The notes under the pieces: generated by a model
What the model was told of the DNA's origin: nothing
Seen by the model: only the letters and a program-made list of their open reading frames with translations
The model's database searches: none
Assembly: GCF_001007875.1 (NCBI RefSeq)
Contig: NZ_CP011412.1
Span: 3,844,001 to 3,908,000 of the forward strand
DNA: 64,000 nucleotides
Origin: Sedimenticola thiotaurini
Lineage (GTDB): Bacteria; Pseudomonadota; Gammaproteobacteria; Chromatiales; Chromatiaceae
Direction of reading: 5' to 3'
Position numbers and translations under genes: made by a program
In this document: one piece after another, positions 11,773-20,883 of the stretch
Layout of the letters: the number at the start of each line of letters is the position of its first letter
Numbering within the stretch: the stretch's first letter is position 1

Positions 11773-12792
11773 TCAGGCGTCCCGCCACAAGTGGCGCTGA
11801 ATAAGGTCAGTCAGTGCTTCAATATGGGTCGGCGTGCTGTTCAGGGAGGGGATATAGTGATACTCGCTACCGCCGGCGGAGAGGAAGTACTCCCGATTCT
11901 CTTCGCCGATCTCCTCCAGGGTCTCCAGGCAGTCGGCGGGGAAACCGGGGCAGATTACGTGGACCCGCCTGACCCCCTCGGCTCCCCACTGCTGCAGGGT
12001 CTTGTCGGTGTAGGGTTGCAGCCAGGGCTGCCGGCCGACCCGTGACTGGAAGCTGAAGGCCCACCGGTCCTGGGGCAGGTCCAGGGCGGCGGCCAGCCGG
12101 TCTGCCGTGATGCGGCACTGGTCGGCGTAGGGGTCGCCCTGGTCGGCATAGGATTGGGGGATGCCGTGAAATGAGAGCAGCAGTCGATCACATTCACCAT
12201 GGGTTGCGGAAAACTGTTGGACGCTCTTTGCCAGGGCGTCGATATAGCCTGGCTCCGCATGGTAGTGATTAATAAAGCGCAGTTCGGGCAGCCAGCGCCA
12301 CTGTCGCAACACCCGGCTGATCTCATCGAAAGTGGATGCAGTGGTGGTGGCGGAGTACTGCGGATAGAGGGGCAGCACCAGAATCCGTTGCGCGTTGGCC
12401 TGGCGCAGCGTCTCCAGTCCGGCAGCGATGGAGGGTGAGCCGTAGCGCATGGCCAGCACCACCTTGACCGAACCGTCAACGCGCTGTGCCAGGCTCTGTT
12501 GCAGTGCTGCAGCTATTTCACGGGAGATGACCAGCAGAGGCGACCCCTGATCGGTCCAGACCTTGCGATAGGCGGCGGCGGAGCGCTTGGGACGGATGCG
12601 CAGAATAATACCGTTCAGGACCAGCCACCAGAGCGGACGGGGAAACTCCACCACCCGGGGATCACTGAGGAACTCCCGCAGATAGTCTCTGACATCCCTG
12701 ACCGAGGCGGAGTCAGGGGTGCCCAGGTTGGTCAGCAGGATACCGGTACAGGGTGTCGTCTGGTTGTCGGGGGCAGGGCCGTGAAATTTCAT
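11773..12792 (-). CDS. hemH: Ferrochelatase
   Basis: 339 aa, typical length. Opens with TGILLTNLGTPDSASVRDVRDY. Contains the conserved LPLYPQYSATTT and the active-site LLLSFHGIPQSYADQGDPY, whose histidine takes part in metal insertion, and CPGFPADCLETLEEI near the end. It inserts Fe2+ into protoporphyrin IX in the last step of haem synthesis. It is divergent from xerD and is a standalone gene here. Confidence 0.97.
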   Translation of the reverse strand: MKFHGPAPDNQTTPCTGILLTNLGTPDSASVRDVRDYLREFLSDPRVVEFPRPLWWLVLNGIILRIRPKRSAAAYRKVWTDQGSPLLVISREIAAALQQSLAQRVDGSVKVVLAMRYGSPSIAAGLETLRQANAQRILVLPLYPQYSATTTASTFDEISRVLRQWRWLPELRFINHYHAEPGYIDALAKSVQQFSATHGECDRLLLSFHGIPQSYADQGDPYADQCRITADRLAAALDLPQDRWAFSFQSRVGRQPWLQPYTDKTLQQWGAEGVRRVHVICPGFPADCLETLEEIGEENREYFLSAGGSEYHYIPSLNSTPTHIEALTDLIQRHLWRDA

Positions 12793-12952
12793 GGTTTTGA
12801 GTCGGCTGATGAAAGTGCGGCCTATGATCCCCCATTAACCGGTCAGGGTGCAATCACCCGGCGCTGACCGGGATGTGGGCGGTTGCTCACTGTGCGGGTA
12901 TGATGCGGACAACGGATGAAACAGAAAACCGAGCGCCGGACAGGCAGCGATT

Positions 12953-13852
12953 ATGAATCAGGCGGATAGCACAAATATTGAACGTTTTATCGACGCGCTC
13001 TGGATGGAGCGGGGGCTGAGCCGCAATACCCTGTCCGCCTACCAGTCGGATCTGGCCAAACTGGCCCAGTGGCTGAACAAGCAGGGGAGGGGGGCCCTGT
13101 TGCAGGCACGCCGGAAAGATCTGCTGGAGTACCTCGCAGCCCGGGCCGTGGCCGGCGTCAAGGCCCGTTCCACTGCCCGTATCCTCTCGTCGCTGCGGCA
13201 GTTCTACCAACATGCCCTGCGGGAGGGCTGGATCAGCGAAGACCCGTCGGCCCTGATCGATGCCCCCAGGCTGGGACGACCACTGCCCAAATCCCTGACG
13301 GAACAGGAGGTGGAGGCGCTGCTGGAGGCGCCGGATACAGATGATCCGGAAGGAATGCGGGACCGGGCCATGCTGGAGTTGCTGTACGCTACCGGTCTGC
13401 GGGTTTCTGAACTGGTGACACTGCAGTTTTCCCAGCTCAGCCTGAACCAGGGACTGGTGAGGGTGATGGGCAAGGGAGGCAAGGAGCGCCTGGTGCCGTT
13501 GGGGGACGAGGCGATGGATTGGCTCTCCCGCTTCATTCGCTCGGCCCGCCATGATCTGCTGGGGGAGCGCCTCTGCGATGATGTGTTCCCGACCCGGCGC
13601 GGGGCGGCCATGACCCGCCAGGCGTTCTGGTACCGGATCAAACGCCACGCAGCCACTGCGGGCATCAGCAAACACCTCTCTCCCCATACCCTTCGGCACG
13701 CCTTCGCCACCCACCTGTTGAACCATGGTGCCGACCTGCGGGTGGTGCAGATGCTGCTGGGGCACAGCGATCTCTCCACTACCCAGATCTATACCCATGT
13801 GGCGCGGGAGCGTCTGAAAAGCATGCACCAACAGCACCATCCCCGCGCCTGA
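12953..13852 (+). CDS. xerD: Site-specific tyrosine recombinase XerD
   Basis: 299 aa. The N-terminal core-binding SAM-like domain (1-100) is followed by the catalytic domain with Arg150 (ATGLRVSELV), Lys174 (GKGGKE), His245/Arg248 (HTLRHAFATHLL), His271 (LGHSDLS) and nucleophile Tyr280 (TTQIYTHV). XerD with XerC resolves chromosome dimers at dif. Its length and full catalytic set fit the housekeeping enzyme and not a phage integrase. The dsbC-like gene lies two genes downstream, and an xerD-dsbC association is also seen in other gammaproteobacteria. Confidence 0.95.
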   Translation: MNQADSTNIERFIDALWMERGLSRNTLSAYQSDLAKLAQWLNKQGRGALLQARRKDLLEYLAARAVAGVKARSTARILSSLRQFYQHALREGWISEDPSALIDAPRLGRPLPKSLTEQEVEALLEAPDTDDPEGMRDRAMLELLYATGLRVSELVTLQFSQLSLNQGLVRVMGKGGKERLVPLGDEAMDWLSRFIRSARHDLLGERLCDDVFPTRRGAAMTRQAFWYRIKRHAATAGISKHLSPHTLRHAFATHLLNHGADLRVVQMLLGHSDLSTTQIYTHVARERLKSMHQQHHPRA

Positions 13853-13921
13853 CCGATGCTGATATGGTAGCCTTGCCAGATCGGTAGCAATCCAGCCAAG
13901 TGATTATTAGGAGACAAACAG

Positions 13922-14404
13922 GTGCCGTCATTTGATATCGTTTCTGAAGTGGATATTCAGGAGGTGCGCAACGCCGTCGACCAGGCCAAACGGGAGATAG
14001 CCACCCGGTTTGATTTCAAGGGAACCAAGTGCAGTTTCGAGTTGAATGATAGCGAAATCACCCTGAAGGGTGAGCAGGAGTTCCAGCTCGGCCAGATGAT
14101 GGACATCCTGCGCCAGAAGATGGTCAAGCGAAAAGTGGATATCACCTGCATGGATGTGAAAGAGCCGGAAACCACTTTGAACGCCGCCACCCAGAAAGTG
14201 GTGATTAAGCAGGGTATCGAGACCGACACGGCGCGCAAAATGGTGAAAATGATCAAGGGCAGCAAACTCAAGGTTCAGGCCCAGATACAGGGGGACCAGG
14301 TCCGGGTGACCGGGAAGAAGCGGGACGACCTGCAACAGGTGATCACGCTGTTCAAACAGGCGGATTTCGATCTGCCCCTGAAATACAGCAATTTCCGGGA
14401 CTGA
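13922..14404 (+). CDS. yajQ: YajQ family nucleotide-binding protein
   Basis: 160 aa from a GTG start at 13922 with TAGGAG upstream; the protein begins MPSFDIVSEVDIQEVRNAVDQ, the standard family start. It has two tandem DUF520 ferredoxin-like folds. Homologues bind nucleotides, and some bind cyclic di-GMP and act with a transcription regulator. The stop overlaps the next gene's ATG by one base, so the two are coupled. Confidence 0.95.
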   Translation: MPSFDIVSEVDIQEVRNAVDQAKREIATRFDFKGTKCSFELNDSEITLKGEQEFQLGQMMDILRQKMVKRKVDITCMDVKEPETTLNAATQKVVIKQGIETDTARKMVKMIKGSKLKVQAQIQGDQVRVTGKKRDDLQQVITLFKQADFDLPLKYSNFRD

Positions 14405-15162
14405 TGATCAGTTTTCACCGAATCCTTTGTCGGACGCTGCTTGTCATGCTACTGCCGCTGGTGGGCAGCCCGGTAGCCGGCCAGGAGGCAGACTCCCGGA
14501 TCGAACAGGTACGCCAGAGCCTGGCGCTGCTGCTGCCGACGACGCTTCCTGACAGCATCCGCGCGACACCGATCCCCAATCTTTACGAAGTGGTGGTGGG
14601 TACACGGCTGGTCTATGTGACCGGTGACGGTCGTTTCCTGATCGAAGGGGAGATTATCGATCTGGAAGGGCAAAAAAGCATCACCAGTCCGCGTCTGAAC
14701 CAGATCACTCTGGATGCCATCGATGCGCTGGGTGAGCGGAACATGCTGATCTTCGAACCTCGGGGAGATACAAGGCATACAGTATCGGTGTTTACCGATA
14801 TCGACAGTGCCTACAGTCGTAAATTGCACCAGAGCCTGGATCACTACAGGGAACTGGGGATTCGGGTACGTTACCTGCTTTATCCCCGGGCAGGACCGGA
14901 CAGTGATTCGTTCGACAAGGCGATTGCGGTCTGGTGTGCGCCGGACCGTTACCAGGCGATGGACCGGGCGATGGCTGGTAAAGCCGTAGCGTCGGCCTCC
15001 TGTATCAACCCGGTTCGTCAGCACTGGCAGCTGGGTCAAAACCTGGGAGTTTCCGGTGCGCCGGTCCTGGTGCTGGAGAATGGTGAACTGTTGCCGGGCT
15101 ATGTTCCGGCTGACCGACTAGAAAAAATCCTGGGAAAAATGAGGCGACTCAGCCAACCCTGA
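14404..15162 (+). CDS. DsbC-like periplasmic protein with SxxS in place of the CxxC active site
   Basis: 252 aa with an N-terminal signal peptide ending near SPVAGQEA. It aligns along its length with disulfide isomerase DsbC: N-terminal dimerisation domain, then a thioredoxin fold. Where E. coli DsbC has VFTDITCGYCHKLH, this protein has VFTDIDSAYSRKLH, so both redox cysteines are serines (Ser135 and Ser138, codons AGT at 14806 and 14815). The structural disulfide pair is kept (Cys178 in VWCAPD, Cys200 in ASASC), as is the cis-proline loop GVSGAP. It cannot act as a thiol isomerase by the known mechanism. It may be a chaperone, as dimeric DsbC also is. The frame is intact, arguing against simple decay. 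Confidence 0.88.
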   Translation: MISFHRILCRTLLVMLLPLVGSPVAGQEADSRIEQVRQSLALLLPTTLPDSIRATPIPNLYEVVVGTRLVYVTGDGRFLIEGEIIDLEGQKSITSPRLNQITLDAIDALGERNMLIFEPRGDTRHTVSVFTDIDSAYSRKLHQSLDHYRELGIRVRYLLYPRAGPDSDSFDKAIAVWCAPDRYQAMDRAMAGKAVASASCINPVRQHWQLGQNLGVSGAPVLVLENGELLPGYVPADRLEKILGKMRRLSQP

Positions 15163-15365
15163 GCCGGATGCGTTTTCTGTAACAGGGCGCAGATGAGGTT
15201 ATAGAAATTCTTTATCTTGTCGAAATGTGCAGCTGTTTACAGATTAATTGTACGTTGTGCCGGAATATTTAACTCTGATGAAAGGGTTGTCGATAGTACA
15301 TCCAGATCATCATCACTCTGCGAAGGTGATTCCGACCGATTGGGTCAGGATTAAAAATTAAATTT

Positions 15366-16112
15366 ATGAATGTACTGCCTATCCATGCTGTTGTGCGTAC
15401 CGACAAAGGGCGGGTTCGGGAGATTAACGAGGATAGTATCTCGGTTCTGGAACAGCACGGACTGGTGGTTCTGGCTGATGGTATGGGTGGGTATAATGCG
15501 GGGGAAGTGGCCAGTAGTCTGGCGGTTGAAACCATAACCACAACCCTGCTGCCATTCTACGCAGAAAACAATGCGGTCCCCTCGGCAATAATCGGTTCGG
15601 CGGTGGAGGCAGCGAATGAGTCAATTCTCTCCAGTATGCTGGCCGAACCGGAATACGAAGGCATGGCCACCACGGTGGTGGTGGCGCTGTTTGGCGAAAA
15701 TCGGGTGCACTATGGTCACGTGGGTGATTCCCGTCTCTACCGCTTGCGTAATAACTGCCTGGAACAGCTGACCCGGGATCACTCCATGATCCAGGCGCTG
15801 GTGGACGAAGGGATGTTTGATTCCCTGCAGGAAGCGCTGGATGCCGGAGTAAAGTCTAATGTGCTGACCCGTGGCCTGGGCATCCAGGAGCTGATCGAGG
15901 TGGATGTGGGTGTTTCCGATGTGGTACCGGGGGACATCTTTCTGCTCTGCTCGGATGGTCTGAGCAACATGGTATCGCATCAGGATATGCTGGATATATT
16001 GACAGGAGCAGATGGCAACATGGAGCATGCTGCACAACGTCTGCTGGATACGGCGCTGCACAACGGCGGCCTGGACAACATTTCACTGGTATTGGTATGC
16101 CCTCAACATTAA
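15366..16112 (+). CDS. PP2C-family Ser/Thr protein phosphatase (PrpC/Stp1-like)
   Basis: 248 aa. Metal-binding motifs are complete: TDKGRVREINED, VVLADGMGGYNAGEVAS, VHYGHVGDSRLYRL, LTRDHS, LLCSDGLSNM and the terminal GGLDNIS. It removes phosphate from serine/threonine residues using Mn2+/Mg2+. It is followed 38 nt later by an FHA protein, a usual pairing in bacterial Ser/Thr phospho-signalling. The matching kinase is not in the window. Confidence 0.94.
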   Translation: MNVLPIHAVVRTDKGRVREINEDSISVLEQHGLVVLADGMGGYNAGEVASSLAVETITTTLLPFYAENNAVPSAIIGSAVEAANESILSSMLAEPEYEGMATTVVVALFGENRVHYGHVGDSRLYRLRNNCLEQLTRDHSMIQALVDEGMFDSLQEALDAGVKSNVLTRGLGIQELIEVDVGVSDVVPGDIFLLCSDGLSNMVSHQDMLDILTGADGNMEHAAQRLLDTALHNGGLDNISLVLVCPQH

Positions 16113-16150
16113 GTCGAATGCGACCAGATAACTCGGGGTCGGGAGTAACG

Positions 16151-16807
16151 ATGGAAAAGCTGGTTATCAAGAAAGACGATGCACTGGTGACTGAGATAGC
16201 AATCGATAAGCAGGTGGTTTCGATCGGTCGGGATCTGGAGTCTGATCTGCAGTTGAATGACCCGTCGGTCAGTCGTAATCACGCCACCATCAGACGCATC
16301 TACACCGATCTCTATATCGAGGATCTGGGCAGTACCAACGGCACCCAGCTGAATGGACGCAGCATTACCAAACATGTCTTGAAGAGCGGTGACCGGTTGA
16401 CGATCGGGACCTATCTGCTGGAGTACTTGGCAGAGGAGGATGGTGATGAAGAGCTGGAAAAGACGGTGGTGATTCAGCCTGAAGTGGTGGCCGCCGCCCG
16501 TGCCAAGCGGAGCGGCCAGGTACGGCAGCTGAAGCCAAAACATGCCACATTGCGCTTTTTCCGTGGACCGAACAAGGGCAGTCTGGAGAAGATAGATCGC
16601 TCACTCTTTACTATCGGAAAGCCGGGCGAGAACGTGGCGGTTATCGCCCGCCGTCCCCAAGGGTTCTATCTGCTGCATATCGGGGGTTCCACCTTCCCGC
16701 GCATCAACGACAAGGAGATCGACTCCAGCGGTGGTGTGCAACTGCAGGAGGGCGACGTGGTGGAAGTGGGGGAATACGTGGCGGAGATCTCATTCGCCCA
16801 GCAGTAG
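16151..16807 (+). CDS. FHA-domain phosphopeptide-binding protein
   Basis: 218 aa from ATG at 16151 with GGGAG upstream; the reading frame extends 5' but without a better start. Residues 20-100 form a canonical FHA domain (VSIGRDLESDLQLND, SVSRNHA, LGSTNGTQLNGR), which binds phosphothreonine. A second, divergent FHA-like fold fills the C terminus (LFTIGKPGENVAVIA). Probably reads signals whose phosphorylation is erased by the upstream PP2C phosphatase. Confidence 0.9.
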   Translation: MEKLVIKKDDALVTEIAIDKQVVSIGRDLESDLQLNDPSVSRNHATIRRIYTDLYIEDLGSTNGTQLNGRSITKHVLKSGDRLTIGTYLLEYLAEEDGDEELEKTVVIQPEVVAAARAKRSGQVRQLKPKHATLRFFRGPNKGSLEKIDRSLFTIGKPGENVAVIARRPQGFYLLHIGGSTFPRINDKEIDSSGGVQLQEGDVVEVGEYVAEISFAQQ

Positions 16808-17304
16808 GTTGATGCGCCTACTCGGTGTGCTCTGAGAGTTTGGTTTACCGGCATCTTGGGGCTTGCCCGGGTTATAGGGCTGGGGGCACCGGTTTTTTTC
16901 TGGTTGGTTATTACCGATATGGGTGGAATTGATTTTTGGCCAGTCGGATTTCTGTTCCTCTGTTTTAATTAAGTGTACTGGTGTCGTGAGTGATTTAATT
17001 CAACCATCCAGTAGGATGATATCCCTCGTATCTTCCACTCTAGCTCCAATATAACCATTTCCTCTATATCATCTTTTCAACGTCATCCAACGGAACCGAG
17101 TGATGATCATCGCCCCAGGCTGGCCTGCGGGGCGCGGGTCCTGAAGTCCGTGATGCTGTCCGGGCGGTGAATCAGCATATGTCCAATATTTATGCACAAT
17201 ACTAGCGCAGCTTGATGCTGCTCTGCACAATAATCGATCGTTTCTTTCTTTTCTCATTTTCATTAAGTTATTGTTTTTAATAAAAATGTGTTCATGGCAC
17301 GCTA
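16808..17304. other. Intergenic region between the FHA gene and the allophanate operon
   Basis: About 500 bp without a convincing gene. A T7 tract at 16893-16899 follows a loose stem (CCGG at 16848-16851 and 16889-16892, inner GCCC/GGGC), possibly the terminator of the FHA unit. The distal part is AT-rich and should hold the promoter of the downstream operon. Confidence 0.5.
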
Positions 17305-17335
17305 CTTGTATACAAGCTTGCATCTTGTATACAAG
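17305..17335. promoter_or_regulatory. Two identical CTTGTATACAAG palindromes, probable GntR operator
   Basis: The 12-bp perfect palindrome CTTGTATACAAG occurs at 17305-17316 and again at 17324-17335, with centres 19 bp apart (about two helical turns). The second ends 11 nt before the ATG of the allophanate hydrolase gene. TTGTATACAA-type sites are typical of FCD-class GntR regulators, and one is encoded as the last gene of this operon. Bound dimers on one face of the helix would block the promoter or translation start region. Confidence 0.75.
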
Positions 17336-17346
17336 TGGTGACCGCC

Positions 17347-19185
17347 ATGAAGCGATGTCTCAATTTACAGACCTCCAATTTAAGATCCCTCTATCTTGCC
17401 GGTGATCTGACCCCGGTTGCCCTGGTCGAATATCTGCTCGAGCAGGAGCATGCAGATCCGGGAGTCTGGATTCACCCTCCCGAGAAGGAACGCCTGCTCA
17501 AAGAGGCGCAAATCCTGGAACGGCGGCGTGATGAGTTGGAGCATCTGCCCCTGTACGGCATCCCATTTGCCGTCAAGGACAATATTGATGTCGCTGGCAT
17601 GCCAACGACTGCTGCCTGTCCCGCCTACAGTTATGTCCCGGAACAAGACGCGACGGTGGTGGCCAGACTGAGAGAAGCGGGAGCTTTTCCTATTGGTAAA
17701 ACCAATATGGACCAGTTTGCCACGGGACTGGTCGGGGTACGGACGCCCTTTGGGCCGGGGCGAAATCCGTTTAACCGGGAATATATCGCCGGAGGATCCA
17801 GCTCCGGTTCTGCTATCGCTGTGGCCACGGGTTTGGTGAGTTTCGCACTGGGCACTGATACGGCGGGTTCGGGGCGAGTACCGGCCGCCTTCAATAATCT
17901 GATTGGCCTGAAGCCCAGCCGTGGGCGGATCAGTAACCGAGGCGTAGTCCCGGCTTGTCGTAGCCTGGACTGTGTATCGATCTTTGGTCTGACTGTCGCA
18001 GATGCCTGCTCTGTCCTGCAGGTAACGTCCGGGTTTGATAAGGCCGACCCTTTCTCACGCCCTGTTCTAAGCGGACAACTGAATTTAAAACGGGCATTTC
18101 GGTTTGCTGTGCCGATGATCGATCAGTTGGATTTCGATGGTGATCAGGAGGCTGCACGGCTGTTTTGTGAGCAGGTTGATCGTCTACAGCAACTTGGTGG
18201 AGAGAAGGTCGAGGTCGATTTTTCCCCCTTGTTTGAAGCGGCCTCCATGCTTTATGAGGGTACCTGGGTTGCCGAACGGGCACATGCCATTCAGACGTTT
18301 CGCAAAGAACATGCAGATGACCTGCACCAGACAGTAGCAGAAATCATCTCCCGTGCGGATAACTATTCCGCTATAGATACTTACGATGCTTACTATCGCC
18401 TTAAGGCCCTGCGGCGTCGCGCTGAGCCTATCTGGCAACAGGCGGATATCCTTGTAACACCCACTACACCTACTATCTACCGGATCGATGAGGTACTGAA
18501 GCAACCGATTACCTTAAACAGTCGACTCGGTTATTACACCAACTTCGTCAACCTGATGGATCTATCGGCCATAGCCGTGCCGGCCGGTTTTCGCCTGGAC
18601 GGATTGCCTCAAGGTATCAGCATATTGGCACCTGCTTGGGAAGAGCCCGGACTTTGTGAACTGGCTGGACGTCTGGAGTCTATGCGGCCATCACGATTGG
18701 GTGCGACAGAGTATGTCGTCGATACCGATTACCCCGCCTCCTTGCCAATATATACACAAGCTGGGCAAAGCCTATCAGTCGAACTCGCGGTAGTCGGTGC
18801 ACACTTGAGAGGTCAGCCCCTACACGATCAGCTGACGAGTCTCATGGCCGATTTTCTGGGCGTATTTCGGACCGCAGCCACCTATCGACTTTATGCACTC
18901 GATAACACAGTACCACCTAAGCCGGGCCTGGTTAAGGACAGCAACAAGGGCGCGTCGGTAGAGGTGGAACTATATCGATTGACTGTGAAGGCATTCGGTC
19001 AGTTGGTGGCGGATATACCTGCTCCGCTGGGTATCGGTACCGTAACACTTGAAGACGGACGAAATGTAAAAGGTTTCATATGCGAACCCTGGGCTATTCA
19101 CGGTGCCAGGGAAATCACTCAATACGGCGGATGGCGCAGTTATCTGACTGCTCCAGCCGTTCAAAAGGCCATCACACAGGAGTAA
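17347..19185 (+). CDS. atzF: Allophanate hydrolase
   Basis: 612 aa from ATG at 17347; two GTG codons at 17335/17338 are in frame but overlap the operator. Amidase-signature domain at 1-~460 with the Ser-cisSer-Lys triad Lys77 (PFAVKDN), Ser151 (GGSSSGS) and Ser175 (TAGSGR), whose spacings (74, 24) equal those of AtzF. The C-terminal ~150 residues are the AtzF-specific domain. It converts allophanate to ammonia and CO2. Normally it follows urea carboxylase or biuret hydrolase; neither is present here. It heads an operon with an ABC importer, a nitrilase and a GntR regulator; the next gene starts 4 nt later. Confidence 0.92.
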   Translation: MKRCLNLQTSNLRSLYLAGDLTPVALVEYLLEQEHADPGVWIHPPEKERLLKEAQILERRRDELEHLPLYGIPFAVKDNIDVAGMPTTAACPAYSYVPEQDATVVARLREAGAFPIGKTNMDQFATGLVGVRTPFGPGRNPFNREYIAGGSSSGSAIAVATGLVSFALGTDTAGSGRVPAAFNNLIGLKPSRGRISNRGVVPACRSLDCVSIFGLTVADACSVLQVTSGFDKADPFSRPVLSGQLNLKRAFRFAVPMIDQLDFDGDQEAARLFCEQVDRLQQLGGEKVEVDFSPLFEAASMLYEGTWVAERAHAIQTFRKEHADDLHQTVAEIISRADNYSAIDTYDAYYRLKALRRRAEPIWQQADILVTPTTPTIYRIDEVLKQPITLNSRLGYYTNFVNLMDLSAIAVPAGFRLDGLPQGISILAPAWEEPGLCELAGRLESMRPSRLGATEYVVDTDYPASLPIYTQAGQSLSVELAVVGAHLRGQPLHDQLTSLMADFLGVFRTAATYRLYALDNTVPPKPGLVKDSNKGASVEVELYRLTVKAFGQLVADIPAPLGIGTVTLEDGRNVKGFICEPWAIHGAREITQYGGWRSYLTAPAVQKAITQE

Positions 19186-19189
19186 GACC

Positions 19190-20011
19190 ATGGATGCCAT
19201 CGTCCAAGATCGCCCCCCTAAATTTCAAGAAACTAAAGGCTTTCAGCCCGGGCCTCTGGGAACTCACATTACCGTACGCGGGTTGAATAAGTCGTTTGCC
19301 GGACAGCCGCTCTATCAGGACTTCGAACTGAATATTCCGAAGGGAAAGATCACCTGTGTGTTTGGCCCCAACGGTTGCGGCAAGTCCACACTGATAAACA
19401 TGATCGCTGGCTTGATACCGCTCGATTCTGGTCTGGTGCTATTCGATGGAAAGACATTGAAACAGACCCGGATCGGCTATGTATTCCAGAATTACCGGGA
19501 TGCGCTGTTTCCCTGGATGAAGTCAAGAAGCAATATCGCCTATCCGTTGAAGCTGGCCGGTTATGACAAGGCAGCGCAGGAGGCGCGTGTCAATGAACTG
19601 ACCGAGACCTTCGGTATCAGTTTCGATCTGGATAGATATCCCTATGAACTGTCGGGTGGTCAGCAACAGCTGGTCTCAATCATGCGGGCGTTGGCACCGC
19701 ATCCGGAAGTGCTTTTCCTGGATGAGCCATTTTCCGCATTGGATTATGAAATGACGTTGACTATTCGCGACACCCTGCAACGCATCTTCATGAATACCGG
19801 CCTGACCATGGTGGTCGTCTCCCATGATTTGGAAGAGGCCGTCTATCTGGCCGATGAAATTCTCCTTTTAACGAAGCGTCCGACGCGGGTGGCCGAACTG
19901 GTTCCCTTTGAAACGGAAAGGCCACGGGATGCACAGACCCTGGCGAGTGAATATTTTGTGCAGACCAAGATGCGTAGCCTGGAGATATTTCAGCGGGAGG
20001 TTCGGCGATGA
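19190..20011 (+). CDS. ABC transporter ATPase (nitrate/sulfonate/taurine type)
   Basis: 273 aa. Walker A GPNGCGKST, Q-loop VFQNYRDALFPWM, signature LSGGQQQ, Walker B VLFLDEPFSALD and H-loop VVSHDLEEAV are intact. It powers the importer formed with the next two genes and resembles SsuB/TauB/NrtD. The preceding sequence AGGAGTAAGACC gives a strong ribosome-binding site, 4 nt after the allophanate hydrolase stop. It overlaps the permease start by 4 nt. Confidence 0.92.
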   Translation: MDAIVQDRPPKFQETKGFQPGPLGTHITVRGLNKSFAGQPLYQDFELNIPKGKITCVFGPNGCGKSTLINMIAGLIPLDSGLVLFDGKTLKQTRIGYVFQNYRDALFPWMKSRSNIAYPLKLAGYDKAAQEARVNELTETFGISFDLDRYPYELSGGQQQLVSIMRALAPHPEVLFLDEPFSALDYEMTLTIRDTLQRIFMNTGLTMVVVSHDLEEAVYLADEILLLTKRPTRVAELVPFETERPRDAQTLASEYFVQTKMRSLEIFQREVRR

Positions 20012-20835
20012 AATACGTGAGTTACAACATCGAAACAATTTTCAACGCGTTTAGCGTTCTATCGGACAATCCCTGGATACAGCGTCTGGGTCATATAGGT
20101 CACGCTTTGATAGGCCCACTGTGCATGTTCGTTATCTGGTGGTGGGCGGCGGAAGCCGACTTGGTCAGCGACAAGTTACTGCCCGGTCCGATAGAGACGT
20201 TTGGATCTCTGGGGCACAGTTTACTGAGTGGCGATATGCTCCGGGATGCTGGTTATACCATGTACAGAACCGGTTACGGTTTTGTTATTGCCATGATCCT
20301 GGGTGTTCCGATCGGGGTCGTTCTTGGTTCCAGCCAGAAACTCTACCGGTCAGTGGAGTTTCTGGTGGATTTCTTCCGGTCAACACCGGTCACTGCCGTG
20401 TTCCCCCTGTTTCTGCTGATCTTCGGTATTGGTGATATTGCCAAAATATCAGTAGCCGCTTTCGCGGCCTGGCTGGTGATTCTGTTTAATGTCGCATACG
20501 GCGTTATGAATGCGCGTCAGACACGAATCATGGCGGCAAAAGTGATGGGCGCATCATCCGGGCGTATCTTTTTTGACGTGATGTTTTTTGAGTCGCTTAC
20601 CCAGACATTTGTCGGCCTGCGTATGGGGGTTTCTATCGCACTGGTAGTGATTATTGTTGCAGAAATGTTCATTGGATCCATGGATGGTATGGGGCATCGA
20701 ATTATCGATGCGCAGCAGATCTATGACTTGGAGGATATGTATGCCTCCATCCTCATGACCGGCGCCATGGGTTATGGATTTAACCTGTTTTTCCTCGGCC
20801 TGGAACGGTGGCTGGTCCATTGGTCCGGACGCTAG
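20008..20835 (+). CDS. ABC transporter permease (SsuC/TauC-like)
   Basis: 275 aa with about six hydrophobic helices. The cytoplasmic EAA-type loop is seen near ARQTRIMAAKVMGASSGRIFFD. The ATGA overlap with the ATPase gene shows coupling. The BPD_transp_1 fold and the partner genes place it in the nitrate/sulfonate/taurine import family. The substrate is unknown; context suggests a nitrogen compound degraded through allophanate. Confidence 0.9.
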   Translation: MKYVSYNIETIFNAFSVLSDNPWIQRLGHIGHALIGPLCMFVIWWWAAEADLVSDKLLPGPIETFGSLGHSLLSGDMLRDAGYTMYRTGYGFVIAMILGVPIGVVLGSSQKLYRSVEFLVDFFRSTPVTAVFPLFLLIFGIGDIAKISVAAFAAWLVILFNVAYGVMNARQTRIMAAKVMGASSGRIFFDVMFFESLTQTFVGLRMGVSIALVVIIVAEMFIGSMDGMGHRIIDAQQIYDLEDMYASILMTGAMGYGFNLFFLGLERWLVHWSGR

Positions 20836-20883
20836 CAGATTTACCCCGTCCTACTTCGCTATCTACAACTGGAGATTAATCTC

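Noticed and set aside
12953-13852. Phage or island integrase
   Set aside because: Length, motif set and the neighbours hemH and yajQ fit housekeeping XerD; it is 27 kb from the island.
16893-16899. T7 tract as a firm terminator after the FHA gene
   Set aside because: The preceding stem is loose with a long interior; it is mentioned only in the intergenic note.
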